Shown here piece after piece: positions 1 to 4,807 of a stretch of 5,588 nt of DNA. Every line of letters begins with the position of its first letter. Within the stretch, counting starts at the first letter, position 1. A program made the position numbers and the translations under genes. The notes below the pieces were generated by a model. It was not told the DNA's origin and made no database searches. It saw only the letters and a program-made list of their open reading frames with translations. Source of the stretch: Anaerolineaceae bacterium (lineage in GTDB: Bacteria; Chloroflexota; Anaerolineae; Anaerolineales; Anaerolineaceae); the NCBI GenBank assembly GCA_027348305.1, contig DAIEPS010000128.1, forward strand, positions 1 through 5,588, read 5' to 3'.

Positions 1-663
1 GAACAAGTAGGTCAAGCCCAGGTCTTTCTGAAGGTCCTTGAGCAAATTGAGCACTTGTGACTGGATGGAGACATCCAATGCGGAAACAGGTTCGTCACAC
101 ACAATGAATTGAGGGTTCAATGACAGGGCGCGGGCGATGCCGATCCTCTGTCGTTGACCGCCCGAAAACTCGTGCGGATAGCGTCTGGCATGATATTCTT
201 CAAGGCCGACTTTTTTCAAGATCTCAATGACCATTCCATAGCGGTCTTGCTTTGCCCCAATATTGTGAATGTTGAGGCCTTCCATCACCGAGTCCACAAT
301 GGGAACGCGCGGATCAAGCGAAGCGTAGGGATCTTGAAAGATGATCTGCATGTTCTTGCGGACGGCTTTCAATTGTTCGCCTTTTAGAGACAGAACATCC
401 ACGCCTTCAAATTCGACCGAGCCGCTGGTGGGTTCGATCAGGCGCAGGATCGTCCGCCCAATAGTCGTTTTGCCGCAACCAGATTCACCCACCAGACCAA
501 GGGTTTCACCTTTTTTGATGCTGAAGCTGACATTATCCACGGCTTGAACATGGGCGGTGACGCGCTGAATGACCCCGCTTTTGATGGGGAAATATTTCTT
601 CAAGTTCTTGACCTCGACCAGGTCTTTTTGGTTTTTGGTCTGTGCGACGTTTAATTCACTCAT
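1..663 (-). CDS. Peptide-type ABC transporter ATP-binding protein, DppF/OppF-like (3' end outside window)
   Basis: This is the first 221 codons of a cytoplasmic ATPase that would hydrolyse ATP to drive import of di/oligopeptides or a related solute through a two-permease ABC importer. Visible motifs are Walker A GESGCGKT (residues 59-66), Q-loop Q110 in IIFQDP, ABC signature FSGGQRQR (166-173), Walker B FIVCDEP with catalytic E191, and D-loop SALD (194-197). The signature beginning with F and the N-terminal KNLKKYFPIKSG are typical of the F subunit, not the D subunit. The frame is open to base 1 and stops at TYLF, just before the usual H-switch histidine, so the missing part is due to the window edge and is no sign of a broken gene. 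Full-length relatives have about 320-340 residues. GAGG lies 4 bases before the ATG. It is probably co-transcribed with the DppD-like gene 23 bases upstream, with which it would form a heterodimer. Substrate cannot be told from an ATPase. Confidence 0.95.
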   Translation of the reverse strand, partial: MSELNVAQTKNQKDLVEVKNLKKYFPIKSGVIQRVTAHVQAVDNVSFSIKKGETLGLVGESGCGKTTIGRTILRLIEPTSGSVEFEGVDVLSLKGEQLKAVRKNMQIIFQDPYASLDPRVPIVDSVMEGLNIHNIGAKQDRYGMVIEILKKVGLEEYHARRYPHEFSGGQRQRIGIARALSLNPQFIVCDEPVSALDVSIQSQVLNLLKDLQKDLGLTYLF

Positions 664-686
664 AATTCCTCAATAATGATCGCCAT

Positions 687-1721
687 TTAAAGCCTGATCG
701 GCGCAGAATGACCCTCTGAATCTTGATACAACCAGCAGCGGACGGTGTGGCCTGGTTTTACTTCACATAGATCCGGGTCTGTTTTGGTGCAGATCTCAAG
801 CCCATATTTTTCACGCATCTGGCATCGGGGGGCAAAACGACAGCCCGCGGGAAGATCGATCAAGTTTGGCACCAACCCCGGGATGACCTCAAGTCGATCT
901 ACAATTTTGCCCAGCACGGGGATCGAACCGATCAGCCCCTTGGTGTAAGGATGCAGCGGTTCGGCAAAAATAGGTTCAACATCGGTGTATTCCACGATTT
1001 GACCGGCATACATGACGGCCACCCTGTCAGCCATCTCAGAGATCACACCCAGGTCATGGGTGATCAGGATGACGGCGGCGTTGGTCTTCTTGCGCAAATC
1101 CCTGATCAGATCAAGGATCTGGGCCTGAATGGTCACGTCCAGGGCGGTGGTGGGTTCATCTGCAATCAAAAGCTGTGGAGCGAGCGCCAGCGCCATGGCG
1201 ATCATCACACGCTGAGCCTGCCCGCCAGAGAGTTCGTGCGGATAAGCCAGTGCGCGCCGGCCAGGATCAGGAATGCCAACCTGCGTGAGCAGGTCAACCG
1301 CTTTTGCCCAGGCTTCGTTATGTTTCATGCCTTTATGAATCTGCAATACTTCAGCCACCTGGTCTCCAACCCTGAAGACCGGGTTCAAACTTGATTGCGG
1401 CTGCTGGAAGATCATCGAAACACGATCTCCGCGGATCTTGACCATTTCGTCTTCAGGGAGTTCAAGCAGGGATTTTCCGTCAAAGATGATCTTTCCGCCG
1501 GTAATTTCGCCGGGGGCGCTGACGAGACGCATGATGGAGAGGCTGGTAACGCTCTTGCCGCAGCCAGATTCACCCACAAGACCCAAGACTTCACCCGGTC
1601 TGACTGAGAAATCCACCCCATCAACTGCTTTTACGATACCGTCTTCAGTATAAAAATAGGTTTTTAAGTCTTGAACACTTAATAAGGACCCATCAGCAGG
1701 ATCTTTTTTGGCACTCTCCAT
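687..1721 (-). CDS. Peptide-type ABC transporter ATP-binding protein, DppD/OppD-like
   Basis: This is a complete 344-residue ATPase subunit of a peptide-type ABC importer, the usual family length. Motifs in order are Walker A GESGCGKS (50-57), Q-loop Q106 in MIFQQP, signature LSGGQAQR (164-171), Walker B LLIADEP (184-190) with catalytic E189, D-loop TALD (192-195) and H-switch H222 in ITHDLG. The C-terminal oligopeptide-transporter domain begins at PLHPYTKGL (255-263) and carries C294, C300, C311, C319 and C329; cysteines here ligate a [4Fe-4S] cluster in some characterised DppD/OppD proteins. The signature has Ala where Arg (RQR) is commonest, which is unlikely to matter. The ATG is preceded by GGAG at 7 bases. 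It is the first gene of its transcription unit: upstream is a 326-base gap with a promoter, and no permease gene precedes it, unlike the common A-B-C-D-F order. The substrate could be peptides, but sugar- and nickel-specific members exist. Confidence 0.95.
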   Translation of the reverse strand: MESAKKDPADGSLLSVQDLKTYFYTEDGIVKAVDGVDFSVRPGEVLGLVGESGCGKSVTSLSIMRLVSAPGEITGGKIIFDGKSLLELPEDEMVKIRGDRVSMIFQQPQSSLNPVFRVGDQVAEVLQIHKGMKHNEAWAKAVDLLTQVGIPDPGRRALAYPHELSGGQAQRVMIAMALALAPQLLIADEPTTALDVTIQAQILDLIRDLRKKTNAAVILITHDLGVISEMADRVAVMYAGQIVEYTDVEPIFAEPLHPYTKGLIGSIPVLGKIVDRLEVIPGLVPNLIDLPAGCRFAPRCQMREKYGLEICTKTDPDLCEVKPGHTVRCWLYQDSEGHSAPIRL

Positions 1722-1839
1722 AAAGCTGCTCCGTTAAATTCGATTAATAGTTAATAGCGATAATACGATGCAATGATCTGATGATTTCTGCGATGATCAA
1801 ACAAAAAACGGATGGAAGTAGAAAATCTCAATAAGGAGA

Positions 1840-1862
1840 ATGATTTTTCAATTGAAAATCAT
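1840..1862. repeat. AT-rich palindrome in the dpp leader
   Basis: TTTTCAATTGAAAA (1845-1858) is a perfect 14-base palindrome. Skipping one T at 1844 extends the pairing to 1840-1862. It lies in the probable 5' untranslated region of the ATPase operon, about 120 bases before the first start codon. It could be a second protein-binding site or a hairpin in the leader RNA; it has no T-run that would make it a terminator. Confidence 0.3.
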
Positions 1863-1913
1863 CTATCTTCAAACGTCGCTCAAAAAGAGGATGAAAAATT
1901 GTTGTTTGAACTG

Positions 1914-1930
1914 TCAATCAACATGATTGA
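1914..1930. promoter_or_regulatory. Inverted repeat next to the dpp start point, candidate operator
   Basis: TCAATCA and TGATTGA are perfect 7-base arms separated by ACA. The element would lie at about +5 to +21 of the transcript started by the promoter at 1942-1970, a position where a bound repressor would block initiation or early elongation. The sequence is AT-rich, so chance occurrence is possible. No regulator gene is visible in the window. Confidence 0.3.
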
Positions 1931-1941
1931 TTAATTAGTTC

Positions 1942-1970
1942 ATTATAGAAAGTATTTGTGCAAAATACAA
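1942..1970 (-). promoter_or_regulatory. Probable sigma-70-type promoter of the dppD/dppF-like operon
   Basis: On the minus strand TTGTAT (1965-1970) is followed after 17 bases by a perfect TATAAT (1942-1947). Transcription would start near 1935, leaving a 5' untranslated region of about 210 bases before the first gene. The -35 hexamer matches only 3 of 6 consensus bases, all in TTG. It lies downstream of the terminator at 1995-2030, as expected for an independent unit. A TTGACA on the same strand at 1912-1917 has no good -10 at the right distance. Confidence 0.55.
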
Positions 1971-1994
1971 CCTTATTTACTACTGATTAAACTT

Positions 1995-2030
1995 AAAAAA
2001 ACTCCCCCGGTAGATCTACCGGGGGAGTTT
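1995..2030 (-). terminator. Strong Rho-independent terminator after the lipoprotein gene
   Basis: Bases 1999-2030 form a perfect 32-base palindrome with 16-base arms centred between 2014 and 2015. The core is CTCCCCCGGTAGA paired with its complement, folding around a GATC centre. On the minus strand it is followed by seven T residues (complement of 1995-2001), giving the classic GC-rich stem plus U-tract. It begins 17 bases after the stop codon of the lipoprotein gene. On the plus strand the tail is only GTTTGCTG, so it points one way. Confidence 0.93.
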
Positions 2031-2047
2031 GCTGTATTTCTCTCATA

Positions 2048-2914
2048 TTAGTGTTCGCCGAGGGAGTTTACTTTGCCAAAACCGGTCATGGTTTGGGTGA
2101 CTTTGGGGCTTCCGTAGTATTCCAGGTTGCCGCTGCCGGTGATGGTAACGTCAAGGCGGGATTTGGCCCACACGGTGGCGTCGCCGAAACCGGTGATCTT
2201 GACGGCCGCGGTTTCACTCTCAAGATCCTGCCCATGATAGTTGCCAGAACCCACGATCTGGATCTCCTGGTCTTTGGCGGTGCCGGTAATGTCTGCGTTG
2301 CCAAATCCGCTGATCTTCAAGTTCATGGTGACCGCCTGCAATTTGCTGACGTCAATATCGCCAGAACCGCTGATCTCAAGCGTGGGTTGATCCACTACCA
2401 TATTTTCCACGTTGATGTTGCCAAAACCGCTTACGCGTAGCAAAGCATTTTCGGTTTTCAAGCTGCCAAGGGTCATGTTGCCCGAACCGGATAACTTGAT
2501 CTCCATGTCTTCAGCGTTGAGTTCGGCGGCGTTGATGTTGCCGAAACCTGAAAGCACTATGCTGGAAAGTGATTTCACGGTCAAGGTGTATTCAATGTCG
2601 TGGGATGGATCAATGTTGATGTTGGGTTCCATGCCGATCTCAAGGGTCTTGTTGAAGACTTCGCTGGTGATGTACTTCATCACATTATCATCGGCTTTGA
2701 TGGTAAGGGATTCTTTATCACCTTCAATAATGGTCAGGTTACCAATGCTCTGCAAATCCACCTTATTAAATCCGCTGACAGAGCGGTCTTCGGTGACGAT
2801 ATTGCCCGATCCGTTGACGTGCTCGGTGTTGATGCTGATCGTGTGCCCATCGATGGTGCAGGCTGCCAATGCCAGTGCTAAAACTATAAAAACTAAAGCT
2901 AATTTTTTGATCAT
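2048..2914 (-). CDS. Lipoprotein with alternating GFG/GSG beta-solenoid repeats (DUF2807 / GIN-domain-like)
   Basis: A 288-residue protein is predicted when starting at the ATG at 2914. AGGAG stands 7 bases upstream of it, and the protein then opens directly with the signal peptide MIKKLALVFIVLALALAAC. A GTG 36 bases further upstream stays in frame but would put 12 extra residues before the signal, so it is less likely. The lipobox is LAAC with C19 as the probable lipidated cysteine, so the mature protein should be anchored on the outer face of the membrane. Nine repeats follow at about residues 123, 143, 163, 183, 203, 222, 242, 260 and 278. Each contains G-F-G or G-S-G followed by N, D or K, spaced 18-20 residues and strictly alternating between F and S. 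This pattern matches the DUF2807 'putative auto-transporter adhesin head GIN domain' family, which is thought to form a beta-solenoid. No enzymatic residues are evident and the biological role is unknown. A terminator follows the stop codon. Confidence 0.85.
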   Translation of the reverse strand: MIKKLALVFIVLALALAACTIDGHTISINTEHVNGSGNIVTEDRSVSGFNKVDLQSIGNLTIIEGDKESLTIKADDNVMKYITSEVFNKTLEIGMEPNINIDPSHDIEYTLTVKSLSSIVLSGFGNINAAELNAEDMEIKLSGSGNMTLGSLKTENALLRVSGFGNINVENMVVDQPTLEISGSGDIDVSKLQAVTMNLKISGFGNADITGTAKDQEIQIVGSGNYHGQDLESETAAVKITGFGDATVWAKSRLDVTITGSGNLEYYGSPKVTQTMTGFGKVNSLGEH

Positions 2915-2938
2915 CGTATTTCTCCTGTTTGGTATGCA

Positions 2939-2944
2939 AAATAT
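2939..2944 (-). promoter_or_regulatory. Possible -10 element for the lipoprotein gene
   Basis: The minus strand reads TATATT here, 24 bases before the ATG at 2914, so transcription would start just upstream of the AGGAG ribosome site. No good -35 hexamer is present at 16-18 bases, so this call is tentative. If the hairpin at 2975-3008 ends the upstream transcript, the gene needs a promoter about here. Confidence 0.25.
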
Positions 2945-2974
2945 ACGCACAGGAGTGAAAATGGTTGCATAAAT

Positions 2975-3008
2975 ACACAGGAGGCTATCGTGTTGACGCC
3001 TCCTGTGT
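2975..3008. terminator. Strong hairpin between the DUF362-like and lipoprotein genes, possible terminator
   Basis: ACACAGGAGGC (2975-2985) and GCCTCCTGTGT (2998-3008) are perfect 11-base arms with a 12-base loop, starting 22 bases after the stop codon of the DUF362-like gene. Read on the minus strand, where the gene lies, the stem is followed only by ATTTATGC, a poor U-tract. Read on the plus strand it is followed by CGCTTTTTT (T-run 3012-3017), which looks better although no plus-strand gene precedes it. It may be a weak terminator, an mRNA 3' stabiliser, or a two-way terminator. Confidence 0.5.
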
Positions 3009-3030
3009 CGCTTTTTTGGATGAGAAAGGA

Positions 3031-4194
3031 TTATTTTGCCGAAATGTAGTAGGAACCGGCGGTGCGGGTGCGTTCGTAAGGCAGCACATCAACCAGTTCG
3101 TAATCCTGGCTGCCGAGGCCGAGTTTTTCACCGTAGCGTACGACCATGTATGGATCCTTATAAGGGCCGTGCAATTTTGCGTAAGGATGACCGTCAAAAT
3201 CCTGAACTTCCATGCAATCGGGCACATTCTCAAGCAGCAGGGGCAGGTTGGCGGTCTTATCAAGCACGGCTTTTTCAACGGCCACAATATCGTCCCCGCC
3301 GAAGATGCCCTCATCATTCAAGATGGGCATGCCGGTAAAGCCGAAGCAGTCGCAGACCGGGGTCTGGTGGGTGGCCAGAGCCATGTGCACCATCTTTTCC
3401 TTTGCAAAGGTGGAAAGCGTGATGGCGGTTGAGATGGCGCAGGCCTCCTGGAAGGCGTGAAAGTTTACCGGGTCGATCTTCAAGCTGCCAGCCGGGGCTA
3501 CCTTAAGGCAGCGTCCGCACTGGTTGCAGGGTTCAAAATGGACGTGCAGTTCACTCGGGTCCTTTTTGTCGAAGACAATAGCCTCAAATGGGCAGGCATC
3601 CACGATCTTCTGCATCACCGCGTGATCAGGGCAGTTCTCTTTGAACCAGTATTTATCAAAATGGTTTGTGTCGTGGATCTTGCCGCGGGTCTCACCCACC
3701 ATGCAACCCAGGGCGATGTTCTTGAAGACGCCGCCAAAACCACAGGAGGGATGCCCTTTAATATGAGCAAAGTTGACCAAGAAAGAGGCATCCTGTACCA
3801 TGCCGGCAACTTTCCAGGTCTTGATGCCTTTGTATTCCCACTCGTGTTCATAATAGAAAGTGTCTTTCAACCCGGCGGCCGGGAAGACCGGGCAGCCGAG
3901 CACTTCATTGGTATAGCCGCGGGTTTCGCAGCCAGCCACATCCCAGTCAACATCCACGATGAAAGGTTTGCCGCCGCCATCTTTGATTGCCTGGACGACT
4001 TTGCGCACAAAAACCGGGTGGATCACGGAGTAACCAATATTGTTGCCGACGTGTAATTTCAGGCAAACCAGTTCGTTCTTGACGCGGTCGCGAAGGTGCA
4101 GTTCGTTGAGGATCAGATCCAATTTGGCGGGCAGGGTTTCGTCTGCGGAGAGATGAGCCTGGTGAGGGGAGCCATAAAAAACTTTTGATGTCAT
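3031..4194 (-). CDS. DUF362-type iron-sulfur protein
   Basis: This 387-residue, apparently cytoplasmic protein has no signal peptide or membrane segment. The family core is recognisable from LVNFAHIKGHPSCGFGG (139-155) and FKNIALGC (157-164), the stretch that defines DUF362 proteins. A ferredoxin-like segment follows: ACPFEAI with C201, then CNQCGRC with C223, C226 and C229. Two-cluster ferredoxins use C4 of the first motif plus C5, C6 and C7 of the second for one cluster; exactly those four are here. The first CxxCxxC and the last Cys are absent (KVAP at 231-234 where VCP is usual), so one [4Fe-4S] cluster is predicted. A CDC pair at 281-283 may be structural. DUF362 proteins have been proposed as redox or ferredoxin-like maturation factors, but function here is unknown. 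The ATG has AGAAGGTGA just upstream and a TATAAT promoter about 40 bases away. It seems to be transcribed alone. Confidence 0.85.
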   Translation of the reverse strand: MTSKVFYGSPHQAHLSADETLPAKLDLILNELHLRDRVKNELVCLKLHVGNNIGYSVIHPVFVRKVVQAIKDGGGKPFIVDVDWDVAGCETRGYTNEVLGCPVFPAAGLKDTFYYEHEWEYKGIKTWKVAGMVQDASFLVNFAHIKGHPSCGFGGVFKNIALGCMVGETRGKIHDTNHFDKYWFKENCPDHAVMQKIVDACPFEAIVFDKKDPSELHVHFEPCNQCGRCLKVAPAGSLKIDPVNFHAFQEACAISTAITLSTFAKEKMVHMALATHQTPVCDCFGFTGMPILNDEGIFGGDDIVAVEKAVLDKTANLPLLLENVPDCMEVQDFDGHPYAKLHGPYKDPYMVVRYGEKLGLGSQDYELVDVLPYERTRTAGSYYISAK

Positions 4195-4230
4195 TATTCA
4201 CCTTCTGATTTTGAGTTGGAATTTGATCTG

Positions 4231-4260
4231 ATTATAACAAGTGAAAGGGTCGAATGAAGG
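4231..4260 (-). promoter_or_regulatory. Probable promoter of the DUF362-like gene
   Basis: A perfect minus-strand TATAAT occupies 4231-4236, with TG two bases further upstream. The best -35, TTCATT at 16 bases, matches only three consensus positions. The start point would be near 4224, giving a 5' untranslated region of about 30 bases that contains the AGAAGGTGA ribosome site. Confidence 0.5.
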
Positions 4261-4267
4261 TAAAATA

Positions 4268-4345
4268 ATGCAGAAAATCGGTTTGTTAAGAGGACATAAA
4301 CATCTGATTATGGCAATTTTAAAATTGGTCTTGTTTTACCCTTGA
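4268..4345 (+). CDS. Possible 25-codon micro-ORF
   Basis: An ATG at 4268 opens a 25-residue frame (MQKIGLLRGHKHLIMAILK then VLFYP) ending in a TGA that lies inside the first rRNA TTGACA. GAAGG (4256-4260) sits 7 bases upstream, and a plus-strand TTGAGT (4211-4216) with TATAAC (4233-4238) at 16 bases could start transcription near 4245. Frames this short are common by chance and I recognise no relative. It is listed as a weak candidate only. Confidence 0.15.
   Translation: MQKIGLLRGHKHLIMAILKLVLFYP
4314..4327 (+). promoter_or_regulatory. AT-rich palindrome in the UP-element position of rRNA promoter P1
   Basis: CAATTTTAAAATTG is a perfect 14-base palindrome ending 14 bases before the -35 of P1, so it spans roughly -62 to -49. 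That is where an UP element binds the RNA polymerase alpha subunit in strong rRNA promoters. A binding site for a dimeric regulator is the alternative. Confidence 0.35.
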
Positions 4346-4369
4346 CAGCCTCAAAACCGAGTGTATAAT
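4342..4369 (+). promoter_or_regulatory. rRNA operon promoter P1
   Basis: Both hexamers are perfect consensus: TTGACA (4342-4347) and TATAAT (4364-4369), separated by 16 bases. Transcription should start near 4376, about 430 bases before 16S. A short inverted repeat, GTTGC/GCAAC (4378-4393), lies right at the start of the transcript. Confidence 0.85.
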
Positions 4370-4420
4370 CTGACCTCGTTGCGTGAATGCAACCACTATC
4401 TCGCCCTCACCGGCAGATAC

Positions 4421-4448
4421 TTGACAACCCAACACCAGAAATTACAGA
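4421..4448 (+). promoter_or_regulatory. rRNA operon promoter P2, weak or degraded
   Basis: A perfect TTGACA (4421-4426) is followed after 16 bases by TACAGA (4443-4448), which keeps only three of six -10 positions. The surrounding TTACAGA resembles the TTACAAT of P3, so it may be a decayed copy of that promoter. Confidence 0.35.
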
Positions 4449-4516
4449 TGTAACCCCGGTGGCAAGAATTGAATCCGATGATGAAAAACTCACCGGAATT
4501 TCCATTCGAAATACCC

Positions 4517-4545
4517 TTGACACAGAAAAATAACGGGCTTACAAT
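4517..4545 (+). promoter_or_regulatory. rRNA-upstream promoter P3
   Basis: TTGACA (4517-4522), a 17-base spacer and TACAAT (4540-4545, five of six consensus) make a strong promoter. Its transcript, starting near 4552, would meet the hairpin and T-run at 4619-4659 after about 100 bases, so it need not reach 16S unless it reads through. Confidence 0.8.
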
Positions 4546-4551
4546 AGTGCT

Positions 4552-4659
4552 CCCAAGTGAGTTGAAGATTTCGCTTTCAAAGCAGATCGAATACAAACGA
4601 AAGCGTCAATGAGACAGGCCGATGACGTCCTGCAAAAATGAGTGTCATCGGATTTTTTT
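4552..4659 (+). ncRNA. Candidate ~107-nt structured RNA or aborted rRNA leader
   Basis: The segment is bounded by the predicted P3 start and a terminator-like hairpin with seven Ts. It can form two stems: CGCTTTC (4572-4578) with GAAAGCG (4599-4605), then CCGATGAC (4619-4626) with GTCATCGG (4644-4651). I do not recognise it as tmRNA, SRP RNA or 6S RNA. It may be a small RNA, or only the aborted leader of the rRNA operon. Ends are inferred, not observed. Confidence 0.35.
4619..4659 (+). terminator. Intrinsic-terminator-like hairpin inside the rRNA promoter array
   Basis: The 8-base stem CCGATGAC/GTCATCGG, extended inside by two possible G-U pairs, closes a loop of 13-17 bases and is followed by GA and seven Ts (4653-4659). 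The long loop makes it weaker than the terminator at 1995-2030. It would stop transcripts from P1-P3 but not from P4, whose -35 begins 6 bases after the T-run. The T-run may also act as an AT-rich upstream element for P4. Confidence 0.6.
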
Positions 4660-4665
4660 CGCCTC

Positions 4666-4694
4666 TTGACAAGGGAAGTAACAGGCAGTAGAAT
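4666..4694 (+). promoter_or_regulatory. rRNA operon promoter P4 (closest strong promoter to 16S)
   Basis: TTGACA (4666-4671), a 17-base spacer and TAGAAT (4689-4694, five of six consensus) give a near-ideal promoter with a start near 4701. It lies beyond the terminator-like hairpin, so its transcript runs directly into the boxA-like element and 16S and is likely the main rRNA promoter. Confidence 0.8.
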
Positions 4695-4705
4695 CTGGCC
4701 TCTGG

Positions 4706-4711
4706 TTGACA
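4706..4711 (+). promoter_or_regulatory. Isolated fifth TTGACA hexamer
   Basis: This is a perfect -35 hexamer, 40 bases after that of P4. At 16-18 bases downstream there is no -10 match; the nearest A/T hexamer, TAATAG at 4735, is 23 bases away. It may be a relic promoter or a chance match. Confidence 0.25.
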
Positions 4712-4713
4712 AC

Positions 4714-4726
4714 AGAACCTTAACAA
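4714..4726 (+). promoter_or_regulatory. boxA-like antitermination element in the rRNA leader
   Basis: AGAACCTTAACAACTGAA (from 4713) resembles the boxA of other bacterial rRNA leaders, such as the E. coli core CTCTTTAACA, and lies between P4 and 16S where boxA is expected. NusB/NusE binding to boxA RNA lets polymerase ignore terminators in the untranslated rRNA operon. Identification is by similarity from memory. Confidence 0.4.
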
Positions 4727-4790
4727 CTGAAGAGTAATAGGAAGACGATGCCCTGTCGTTTCAAGTAATACAATTAACTCCGTACTTTAT

Positions 4791-4804
4791 ACACCGAAAG
4801 GTGT
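4791..4804 (+). other. GAAA-tetraloop hairpin just before 16S
   Basis: ACACC and GGTGT form a 5-base stem closed by a GAAA loop, ending 4 bases before the inferred mature 16S 5' end. A stable GNRA-loop hairpin here could help leader folding or RNase processing. The following TTTTA is too short for a convincing terminator. Confidence 0.4.
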
Positions 4805-4807
4805 TTT

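Larger units (their letters stand above)
4195..4807. other. Intergenic region: divergent promoters and rRNA leader, no convincing protein gene
   Basis: This 613-base stretch separates the minus-strand DUF362-like gene from plus-strand 16S rRNA. It holds one minus-strand promoter, a plus-strand array of TTGACA promoters, an intrinsic-terminator-like hairpin, a boxA-like element and small hairpins, listed separately. A direct repeat CTCACCGG occurs at 4406-4413 and 4489-4496, upstream of the second and third TTGACA, hinting that a promoter unit was duplicated. Reading frames here are short and lack coding features. Confidence 0.85.

Noticed and set aside
951..1394. 147-codon plus-strand open frame
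   Set aside because: It is antisense to the DppD-like ATPase with all ABC motifs in place.
1876..1925. 14-codon minus-strand frame in the dpp leader (MLIDSSNNNFSSSF)
   Set aside because: It has no ribosome site upstream, and its start lies inside the AT-rich inverted repeat.
2048..2914. DNA-level tandem repeats or a CRISPR-like array in the lipoprotein gene
   Set aside because: The short recurrences such as CCGCTGATCT are the coding trace of the protein repeats. They diverge in sequence and have no spacer structure.
2915..2950. GTG start extending the lipoprotein by 12 residues
   Set aside because: The extension would precede an otherwise perfect lipoprotein signal peptide, and only the internal ATG at 2914 has AGGAG at the right distance.
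2412..2972. 186-codon plus-strand open frame
   Set aside because: It lies antisense to the well-supported lipoprotein gene, whose signal peptide and repeats are clear. The composition follows from the complement of the GFG/GSG repeats, and there is no ribosome site or recognisable domain.
3457..4056. 199-codon plus-strand open frame
   Set aside because: It is antisense to the DUF362-like gene, which has recognisable family motifs and a good ribosome site. No domain is visible on the plus strand.
4396..4596. 66-codon minus-strand open frame in the rRNA upstream region
   Set aside because: It overlaps the tandem plus-strand promoters and has no recognisable protein features.
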